Origin: an uncultured Clostridia bacterium
GTDB taxonomy: Bacteria > Bacillota > Clostridia > Christensenellales > DUVY01
Direction: 5' to 3'
Assembly: GCA_937895465.1 (NCBI GenBank)
Contig: CALAYY010000135.1
Span: 1 to 10,499 of the forward strand
DNA: 10,499 nucleotides
The position numbers were made by a program, and so were the translations under genes. The notes below the pieces were generated by a model. That model ran no database searches and was not told the DNA's origin. It saw only the letters and a program-made list of their open reading frames with translations. This document shows, one piece after another, positions 1 to 6,600 of the stretch. The stretch's first letter is position 1. The number at the start of each line of letters is the position of its first letter.

Positions 1-801
1 ACAGGCGGTGCTGCATATGAGGGATTAGTCCGTAATATACTTAAAGCCCCAAACAGCCCTGCTGTAGTACTGGTTATGAGTGTGTTTCGTGATATGGGCA
101 CCAAACAAGACTTATATATCCCTATTGGTGCAGCTTACGGATTGCCGACAATAAGCATAAAAAATGCAATTAAACCAAAGCTTGATGGAAAAATTTTGAG
201 TCTTGACCAATTCTTTGCAGATATTTATCACCCTAATGATGCAGGTCATAAGATAATGGCGGATTGTCTCAATAATCTTTTTGATACAATTAATAAAGAA
301 GAAAAAGCTGCAATGGATGTAAGTTTTCCTGCCAAGCCTGTCATTAGCGATAGATTTGAAGGGCTCATTCAAATAGATAATTCACTCACAGACGAAGATT
401 TTACGGCTTTGGGAATAACATTTAACAAAGGCACATTCACGGGTGTTGATATTCATACAGGAATATTGCAAGAAGATAATAGAGATAAAGCACCGCAAAA
501 CTTTATGAATGTCCCTGTAAACGGACTAAGTCAAGCTATGGAGATAAAAGTTAAAGCAAAGAATTTTATGTTTGTTTATAAAGCAAACGGAACAAACACC
601 ATTAACTTTGGATTAGTTGAAATCTATGTTGATAATGTAAAGCAGAATGTAAACATCAGTCATGGCGGCGGATGGAATCAAGCTATCGAAATTGAGTTGT
701 TTAACAATAAAACAGCGACAGAACACACAATCAAAATAGTCATGACTGATAGCGACAAAAATAAGCCATTTACTATACTCTCGATGGGTTATACTCCGTA
801 A
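1..801 (+). CDS. SGNH/GDSL-type hydrolase (esterase), 3' part, with C-terminal beta-sandwich domain
   Basis: The frame is open from the first base, so the gene starts outside the window; 266 C-terminal residues are visible. A hydrophobic strand (PAVVLVMSVF) is followed, about 47 residues later, by ADIYHPNDAGH, the block that carries the catalytic Asp and His of SGNH hydrolases. The Asp codon is at 220-222 and the His codon at 229-231. The block with the nucleophilic Ser, and probably the oxyanion-hole residues, lie upstream. After about residue 115 a beta-rich region of about 150 residues follows without enzyme motifs; it looks like an accessory or carbohydrate-binding sandwich. Members of this superfamily with such modules often remove acetyl or acyl groups from plant polysaccharides, which would suit the glycosidase downstream, but substrate is inference. 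Export cannot be judged without the N terminus. The 76-78 ATG is internal to the domain and is not the start. Confidence 0.8.
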   Translation, partial: TGGAAYEGLVRNILKAPNSPAVVLVMSVFRDMGTKQDLYIPIGAAYGLPTISIKNAIKPKLDGKILSLDQFFADIYHPNDAGHKIMADCLNNLFDTINKEEKAAMDVSFPAKPVISDRFEGLIQIDNSLTDEDFTALGITFNKGTFTGVDIHTGILQEDNRDKAPQNFMNVPVNGLSQAMEIKVKAKNFMFVYKANGTNTINFGLVEIYVDNVKQNVNISHGGGWNQAIEIELFNNKTATEHTIKIVMTDSDKNKPFTILSMGYTP

Positions 802-882
802 AACATCACGTGCTTATTAAGTTGTCAAAAATAATATTCAAAACGATAATTCAACATAACATTATTAAGATTTTCGTTTAAA

Positions 883-917
883 AGATAGGGGCGGTCAGCA
901 ATTACCGCCCCTTATCT
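883..917 (+). terminator. GC-rich stem-loop after the esterase gene, possible terminator
   Basis: The arms AGATAGGGGCGGT (883-895) and ACCGCCCCTTATCT (904-917) pair over 13 bp with one bulged T, around an 8-nt loop. The stem is strong and lies 82 bp past the esterase stop codon. On the + strand it is followed by a run of A, not T; on the - strand it is followed by TTTT. It is therefore a poor classical terminator for the esterase unless it works with Rho or as a 3'-end stabiliser. The rest of 802-1120 holds the promoter elements listed separately and no gene. Confidence 0.45.
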
Positions 918-974
918 AAAAAAAGAAAATCAAGCATGCGAAAACTTTAATAAGTTAAAATAGAGAACTCTTTA

Positions 975-1003
975 TTGAAATTAGAAAAAAAGTGTGTTAT
1001 ACT
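975..1003 (+). promoter_or_regulatory. Sigma-70/SigA-type promoter for the two-component operon
   Basis: TTGAAA (975-980) and TATACT (998-1003) are separated by exactly 17 bp, with a TG extended -10 dinucleotide at 995-996. Transcription would start near 1010 and give a leader of about 110 nt before the response regulator ATG at 1121. Confidence 0.65.
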
Positions 1004-1018
1004 CGATAAAAACCAAAA

Positions 1019-1091
1019 TGTAGTTAGAATCTGGCGTATTTGGTTAGCGCGTTTTTATTCATAATGCTTTTATTAATGCATTGAGTATAAT
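1019..1091 (+). promoter_or_regulatory. Candidate LytTR direct-repeat site and second promoter
   Basis: TGTAGTTAG (1019-1027) and TTTGGTTAG (1039-1047) are direct repeats, identical at 7 of 9 positions and 20 bp apart. They resemble the paired half-sites about two helical turns apart, with a GTTA core, bound by AgrA/ComE-type LytTR regulators. A perfect TATAAT lies at 1086-1091 with no good -35 box at the right distance, as is usual for an activator-dependent promoter. The regulator encoded next could thus activate its own operon. The repeats are short, so chance is possible. Confidence 0.3.
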
Positions 1092-1120
1092 ATTTTACCC
1101 CAAATGAGTAAACGAGATAC

Positions 1121-1825
1121 ATGGAAAAGATAAGAATCGCGATTATAGAGGATTCAGAAGAAGCTTCAGATTTGCTGATGAATTACTTAATGAGATATGA
1201 AAAAGAAAAGGACTGCGATTTTGATGTTCGCAGGTTTTGTGATGCAACTACATTTTTGGGAAGCTACAACCATTATTTCGACTTGCTTTTTATGGATATA
1301 GAGCTTCCAGACGGCAACGGTATGGAGGTTGTTGCGAAGCTCAGGGAAAAGGATAAGGAAGTTATGGTTATTTTTGTAACCAATATGTCGCAATACGCGA
1401 TAAAGGGTTATGAGGTTAACGCATTTGATTTTGTAGTAAAACCTATTGTGTATAGTATTTTTTCGGTAAAGCTTACAAGTGCTATCGAAAATATGAGACA
1501 AAAGCGTGGTAAGAATATTTGGATTTCCAATAAAGACGGCAAAATACGTATACATACCTCCAGACTAAAGTACATTGAAGTCGTGCAACATGTATTAACT
1601 TTTCATACTCTGGACGGTGATTTTAAGCAGAGCGGCTCATTAAAGATGTTTGAAGAGGAGCTTGCAGACGAACCGTTCTCTTTATGTAACAGATGCTATC
1701 TTGTCAATCTCAAGTTTGTTAGTGCTGTAAAGCAATTTGATGTTTATTTAGGCAATGAGAGATTGCAGATTTCAAGATTGAAGCGTAATGCCTTTATGAA
1801 AGCTCTAAATGACTACCTTGCCTAA
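1121..1825 (+). CDS. LytTR-family response regulator (AgrA/VirR-like)
   Basis: This 234-residue DNA-binding response regulator is probably phosphorylated by the kinase encoded next. Residues 1-125 form a receiver domain: acidic pair E10-D11, phospho-acceptor D59 in FMDIELPDG, T87, and the K107-P108 pair in FVVKP. Residues about 133-234 form a LytTR DNA-binding domain, shown by RLKYIEVVQH, the NRCYLVNLKFV segment (usually R-x-H-x-x-x-VN) and a basic C-terminal helix. The length is typical of the family. ATG 1121 is the first in-frame start after a TAA at 1109-1111; its ribosome binding site is weak (CGAGA, 1113-1117), hinting at low basal expression. The kinase gene starts 12 bp after the stop, so the pair forms an operon. 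Family members bind paired direct repeats and control agr, bacteriocin, surface-protein or virulence genes. The target here is unknown; the adjacent surface glycosidase operon is a candidate. Confidence 0.92.
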   Translation: MEKIRIAIIEDSEEASDLLMNYLMRYEKEKDCDFDVRRFCDATTFLGSYNHYFDLLFMDIELPDGNGMEVVAKLREKDKEVMVIFVTNMSQYAIKGYEVNAFDFVVKPIVYSIFSVKLTSAIENMRQKRGKNIWISNKDGKIRIHTSRLKYIEVVQHVLTFHTLDGDFKQSGSLKMFEEELADEPFSLCNRCYLVNLKFVSAVKQFDVYLGNERLQISRLKRNAFMKALNDYLA

Positions 1826-1830
1826 GAGGA
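1824..1830 (+). promoter_or_regulatory. Ribosome binding site that sets the TTG start of the kinase
   Basis: AAGAGGA overlaps the regulator's TAA stop and ends 7 nt before the TTG at 1838. It is the only good Shine-Dalgarno match before the first transmembrane helix. Confidence 0.65.
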
Positions 1831-1837
1831 TTAAGCA

Positions 1838-3172
1838 TTGATTTTTTCTAATTTATTTCTATACAAGATTCTTTTTATTGCAGAAATTATTATTGCAGAA
1901 TTTTTATTTACCTTTTACTTAAAAAAAAGAAAAAATTTTGTATTAAGGTTTTCTGGCGGAGTGGCGGTAATGGTGGGATTAGCTGCAGTTTTTCCCGTTT
2001 TTGCTAATAATGCATGGTATTTGTCAGCTATGTTTTTGGTTTTATTTGCCATAAGCATTCTAATGTTGAAGTTTTGTTATGACGAGCCATGGGTAAATCT
2101 ATTCTTTTGCGCTATGGCATCATATACCTTGCAGCATTTTACATATGACCTTGCAAATCTTGTACTTTCACTTATTGCTTGGGGGAGAAGCCCTATACTC
2201 GGTATGTATAGTGATAGTCATATTAATTTAAGATTTTTTAGCAAAGAAGGTGTTTTTTATATCCTGGTTTATCTGCTATGCTATGTTTTATCTTATTGGC
2301 TGATGTATGCTTTTTTTGGCAGAAAAATCAAGAAAGGCCAAAACATGAGAATAAAAAGTCTTTCAATGCTTTTTTTGATTGGTGCAGGTCTTCTTACCGA
2401 TATTGTCCTCAACTCTTTTCTAATTTATGTCGATATGGTTTTTATAGGCTCTATCATCAATTACTTGACCAATATGCTTTGTTGCACACTACTTCTGTAT
2501 GCTCAATTCAGTTTGCTTTTAACAAAAGAACTTACCAATGAATTGGAGTTTGTACATAAACTATGGCATCAGGAGAAAGAACAGTATTTTATCACCAAAG
2601 AAACCATCGACATAATCAATCTAAAATGCCATGATATGCGGCACCAGATCCGTCAAATAGGCAAGGACAAACATATTGAAACTGAAACAATCAAGGAAAT
2701 TGAAAATTCTATATCGTTATATGACTCCATAGTCAAAACAGGCAATGAAGTCCTAGATATAATACTCAGTGAAAAAAGCTTAAGATGTCATAAGAATGGT
2801 ATTGTCCTTACTTGCATAGCTGATGGAAAACTGCTTAATTTCATGCAGGTGGCCGATCAATATTCGCTTTTTGGTAATGCGCTGGATAACGCAATTGAAG
2901 CTGTGCTTAAGATAGAAGACAGCAGCTACCGTATAATTGGATTAAAGATGCATGCCGTGGGGGAATTGATCACAATTAATGTTAAAAACTCATTCTTAGG
3001 AAAAATCGAATATGATGAATATGGTTATCCGCTGACAACCAAGGAAGACTCTGTTTATCACGGTTACGGACTTAAAAGTATTTCTTATGTGGTCGATAAA
3101 TACGATGGCAACCTTTCTTTTGCAATAAAGGACAATGTATTTAATTTAAATATACTTATCCCGATACCGTAA
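1838..3172 (+). CDS. AgrC-like sensor histidine kinase, polytopic GHKL type
   Basis: A 444-residue membrane sensor kinase. Residues 1-230 contain six or seven hydrophobic spans (about 5-25, 36-56, 59-77, 86-115, 137-160, 173-199 and 202-229), the layout of peptide-sensing AgrC/ComD kinases, with no large extracellular domain. The cytoplasmic part has the H-box KCHDMRHQI with probable phospho-His H265, a dimerisation segment ending in LDIILSEK, and a GHKL ATPase: N-box GNALDNAIEA (N347, N351), VKNSF at 382-386 and G-box GYGLKSI at 409-415. The TTG start gives the full set of membrane spans and has GAGGA 7 nt upstream; the first internal ATG would cut into the second span. The gene lies 12 bp after its cognate regulator. 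No agrB, agrD or other precursor peptide gene is seen nearby, so the ligand (peptide, cell-envelope stress or a glycan-related cue) is unknown. Confidence 0.9.
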   Translation: MIFSNLFLYKILFIAEIIIAEFLFTFYLKKRKNFVLRFSGGVAVMVGLAAVFPVFANNAWYLSAMFLVLFAISILMLKFCYDEPWVNLFFCAMASYTLQHFTYDLANLVLSLIAWGRSPILGMYSDSHINLRFFSKEGVFYILVYLLCYVLSYWLMYAFFGRKIKKGQNMRIKSLSMLFLIGAGLLTDIVLNSFLIYVDMVFIGSIINYLTNMLCCTLLLYAQFSLLLTKELTNELEFVHKLWHQEKEQYFITKETIDIINLKCHDMRHQIRQIGKDKHIETETIKEIENSISLYDSIVKTGNEVLDIILSEKSLRCHKNGIVLTCIADGKLLNFMQVADQYSLFGNALDNAIEAVLKIEDSSYRIIGLKMHAVGELITINVKNSFLGKIEYDEYGYPLTTKEDSVYHGYGLKSISYVVDKYDGNLSFAIKDNVFNLNILIPIP

Positions 3173-3218
3173 ACAGAGTTATGTAAAGAAATTACAGAAT
3201 AAGAAAAGAAAATACACG

Positions 3219-3253
3219 AATAAGCAGTTGATATTGACTATCAACTGCTTATT
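3219..3253. repeat. Perfect 15-bp inverted repeat: terminator of the sensor operon and/or operator of the next one
   Basis: AATAAGCAGTTGATA (3219-3233) and TATCAACTGCTTATT (3239-3253) are exact reverse complements around the loop TTGAC. It is AT-rich, lies 46 bp after the kinase stop and is followed by T-rich sequence (TTATTTATTATAG), so it could end the upstream transcript. It also contains the -35 box and most of the spacer of the downstream promoter, so a dimeric repressor bound here would block the glycosidase operon. The two readings are not exclusive. Confidence 0.6.
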
Positions 3254-3262
3254 TATTATAGT
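3234..3262 (+). promoter_or_regulatory. SigA-type promoter of the surface glycosidase operon
   Basis: TTGACT (3234-3239) and TATAGT (3257-3262) each match the consensus at 5 of 6 positions and are 17 bp apart. The start would be near 3269, leaving a leader of about 38 nt that ends in a strong AGGAGG. The -35 box lies in the loop and first base of the right arm of the inverted repeat 3219-3253. Because the -10 box covers the TTG at 3262, that codon cannot start translation from this promoter. Confidence 0.6.
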
Positions 3263-3294
3263 TGAAAAAGCTATTTGAAGTTATTAGACAACTT

Positions 3295-3300
3295 AGGAGG
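3295..3300 (+). promoter_or_regulatory. Strong ribosome binding site AGGAGG
   Basis: AGGAGG lies 6 nt before ATG 3307. It fixes the start of the small membrane protein at 3307 in preference to the in-frame TTG at 3262, which has no ribosome binding site and falls inside the -10 box. Confidence 0.85.
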
Positions 3301-3306
3301 AGACTA

Positions 3307-3681
3307 ATGAATGAAAAAAAAAGGCAGAAAATGATGCTTGAAAAACTGCCATATGGTATTTTTTCGGGAGCATGCGCAATGTTTGTTTTTTTTGCAACAT
3401 TGGCGCTTATTGCTGCTTATTTAATTCTTTCAGGTATTGCAGCACAAACTAGCGATACTGTATCATTTTTTGAAAGCAGTTGGCAGATTGCTTTATTTAT
3501 TTTTGACATCATCTTTTTTATAGCAATGATTGGTACTTTTGTTATGTATGTTCTTAAAGCAAAAGGTTTTTTCAGTAAAGGATCAGCTTTAGAAGAACAG
3601 CTTAAAGAGAACTTAATTCAGCATGAAAACAAAACAAACAAAACTGAAGAAGTTAATAGTATAAGAGAGGGAAGAAATTAA
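3307..3681 (+). CDS. Small membrane protein with two transmembrane helices, unknown function
   Basis: I do not recognise this 124-residue protein. It has a basic N terminus (MNEKKRQKMMLEK), a hydrophobic span at about 17-44, a short loop (QTSDTVSFFESS) and a second span at about 59-83. A charged hydrophilic tail follows (SALEEQLKENLIQ and a Lys/Asn/Glu-rich end). By the positive-inside rule both termini are cytoplasmic. There is no signal-peptidase motif, enzyme signature or Cys cluster. It is the first gene of the glycosidase operon: its stop ends 3 bp before the GH3 start, so the two are probably co-translated. It could help insert or anchor the membrane-tethered GH3 enzyme or act as its regulator, but that is inference from position. 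The start was set by the AGGAGG at 3295-3300; an in-frame TTG at 3262 would add 15 residues. Confidence 0.75.
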   Translation: MNEKKRQKMMLEKLPYGIFSGACAMFVFFATLALIAAYLILSGIAAQTSDTVSFFESSWQIALFIFDIIFFIAMIGTFVMYVLKAKGFFSKGSALEEQLKENLIQHENKTNKTEEVNSIREGRN

Positions 3682-3684
3682 TCT

Positions 3685-6600
3685 ATGAAAGTATTTAAAA
3701 AATCTGTTTGGACAATGCTCTCGATTTTCTTTGCGATTTTATTAGCGGTTTTAATCGTGGGCTCTAGTATTGCAAACGAAAATCAGGCTGCAATAAATGG
3801 AGTGCTTGGAATAAATGCTTATAAAAAAGTGGATGTTGATGAAGGTGAAGAGAAGGACACTGAATACTATAAATCAAATTTTTACACTTCGGAGGGCTCT
3901 TATGATGATAAAGCCATGCGTGAAAACTCTGAAAAGGTTGCATTGCAAGCTGCAGTTGAAGGCAGTGTACTTTTATGGAATGATAATAATGCGCTTCCGC
4001 TTAAGACGCAATCTTTAGTAAACATGTTCGGAATATCGACTATGGTTGATAATTGGAGTATTCCATCAAGACATTTTCTGATACAAGGCGAAGGCTCGGG
4101 AATGATGTATGATCAGGACCCAGGTATTATTAGAAAAAACAGCTTATCGAAAGAGCTTGCTGATAAAAATATTTCGGTTAATCAAAAGCTTGTTGAACGG
4201 TATAACACTATATCAAGCACATACCGCAAATCACTCTCTAGAAATAGTGACTTAAGCTATAAATTTGGCTTAAATGAGGCACCTTGGTCTGCTATCGAAT
4301 CAACCGTTAACGATTCTGTAAACGGTGGATCAGCAGTAATGATTATCTCGCGTAACGGCGGAGAGTATAAGGATATACTTGTAGGCAGTCAATATGTTTC
4401 AAATACATTTATCGATGAATATAACTATTTGGATTTATCTATAGAAGAAGCAGATGTTTTAACAAATCTAAAAAGGTTAAAAGGCGATGGAAAGATTTCT
4501 AATATTATCTTGCTTATAAATGCCGCTAACCCCGTGCAATTTATGCATATACGCAATGATTACGATATTGACGCATGTGCGTTTATAGGTATGGGTGGAA
4601 CGATGTCGTTTGCTCAGATTGCAGAGCTACTTACAGCACAAAACGATGACTATCTGCTTTCAGGGCATTTAATGGATACATTTGTTTATAGTGCTCAATC
4701 AGCACCTGCATTTGAAAACTATGGAAATTTTACATGGACAGATTATTCAAACGAATTACCTGATCTAGCACAAGAAAATAAAAGTGAAAACAATACCCAC
4801 AATACAAAATATGTCGTCTATCAAGAAGGCATATATGTAGGCTACAAATATTACGAAACAAGATACGAAGATGCTGTTCTCGGCAGGGGAAATGCTACAT
4901 CCGAAAAGGGCGTAAAGGCAGGCAACGATAATTGGTCTTATAAAGACGAGGTAGCATTCCCATTTGGCTATGGATTAAGTTATACAGATTTTAAATATTC
5001 AGATTATAAAGTAGTCAAGGGTCAGGACGGTAACAGCTACGATGTTTCTTTGACAATAAAAAATATAGGTGCCTTATACTCAGGCAAGGAAACATTGCAG
5101 GTTTATTTGCAGAAGCCTTATACCGCCTATGATATAAACAACGGTATAGAAAAAGCAGCTGTTGAGCTTGTCGGCTTTGCAAAAACAAAAAGACTTGCAC
5201 CTGGAGAGGAACAGGAGCTCACAGTAACAATAGATAAAGAAGCATTCAGAACCTACGACGCCTACAATAAAAAAACCTATATTTTAGAAAAGGGCGATTA
5301 CTATATTGCGGCTGGTACTAATGCGCATGATGCGTTAAATAATATTCTTGCGCAAAAAAAGAAAGATGGTATAAATATTAATTCTGCTATGATGGATGCA
5401 ATGGGTAATGCAGATTTAACATATAAGGTAAGTATTTCCAACGATGATTATGAAATCTTTTCTGTATCGAAGGAAACTGGTAAAAAGATAACAAACCAGT
5501 TCGATAATGCCGATATCAACTTATATGAAGGGACAAAGGATCAAAAAATAACTTATCTTTCCAGAAATGACTGGAAAGGAACATATCCAGTATCAGCTGG
5601 TGTACAGATGAAATGCCTTGATTCCGTTATGGTCAAGGATATGCAATACGGCAGTGAGATTAAGGCTAATGACGGCGACAAAATGCCCATATACGGCAAA
5701 GATAGCGGACTTACCTTAGCCATGCTTAAGGATTACGATTATAATGATCCAATTTGGAATAGTCTTTTGAATCAGATGACGCTTGCAGAACAGCAATGGC
5801 TCACTTCATATGGATTGAAGTTTATGGCTGGCGCAACCAGTGTTGCTGCACCAGGTGGTTTAGCACATGACGGTCCTGTGGGAATAAAGATAAAAAATCC
5901 TGGATTGAATTCGCAGATGTGTTTTCCAAGCCCTGTTAATATGGCATCTACATGGAATCTTGAACTTATAGAGGAAATAGGTAACGCTTTCGGCCTTGAA
6001 ATATTACATGCTGGTTACACAGTAATTTATGCTCCAGGTGCAAACATTCATCGTACAGCTTATGCAGGACGAAACTGGGAATATTTTAGTGAAGATGGCT
6101 TTTTATCAGGCAAAATGCTTTCGACTGAAGTCAAAGGTTTGCAATCGCGCGGAGTTATAGTTATCACAAAGCACTTTGCGCTTAATGACCAAGAAACAAA
6201 CCGTTACGGCGTTACAACTTGGACAAATGAGCAGACAATACGTGAAGCTTATTTAAATGCATTTGAAATTGCAATTACGGAAAGTAAAATGAACGGCGTG
6301 ATGTCGTCATTTAATCGACTTGGTTGCACTTGGGCAGGTGCTCACAAAGGATTGCTTACTAATGTGCTTCGTGGAGAATGGAACTTCATGGGGATTGTTG
6401 AGTCCGATGCATGTGCCGGTGGAGTGGCTCATATGACTAGTGATTTGGCAAAGGCTGCAGGACTTATTGCAGGCAATGATTTGTGGATGGATTCGGGAAA
6501 TGAACAGTATTTTGAGGCGTATAAAAATAATGCAACTATAATGCTAGCATTACGCGAAGCTAGTAAACGAATCCTTTATGGACAACTTCATAGTAACGCC

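Noticed and set aside
1011..1045. AACCAAA / TTTGGTT inverted repeat as a riboswitch or T-box in the regulator leader
   Set aside because: It is a 7-bp AT-rich stem with a 21-nt loop, and no conserved riboswitch core can be recognised.
1104..1133. Nine-codon frame (ATG AGT AAA ...) overlapping the response regulator start
   Set aside because: It has no ribosome binding site and ends 10 bp inside the regulator gene; a leader peptide is possible but nothing supports it.
3173..3203. ACAGAGTTA and ACAGAATAA, 21 bp apart, upstream of the glycosidase promoter, as a second LytTR site
   Set aside because: The 21-bp period fits, but the second copy lacks the GTTA core, the distance to the -10 box differs from the 1019-1091 case, and short AT-rich matches are expected by chance.
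3262..3306. TTG 3262 as the start of the small membrane protein (15 more residues)
   Set aside because: It has no Shine-Dalgarno site, lies in the predicted -10 box, and an ideal AGGAGG sits 6 nt before ATG 3307.
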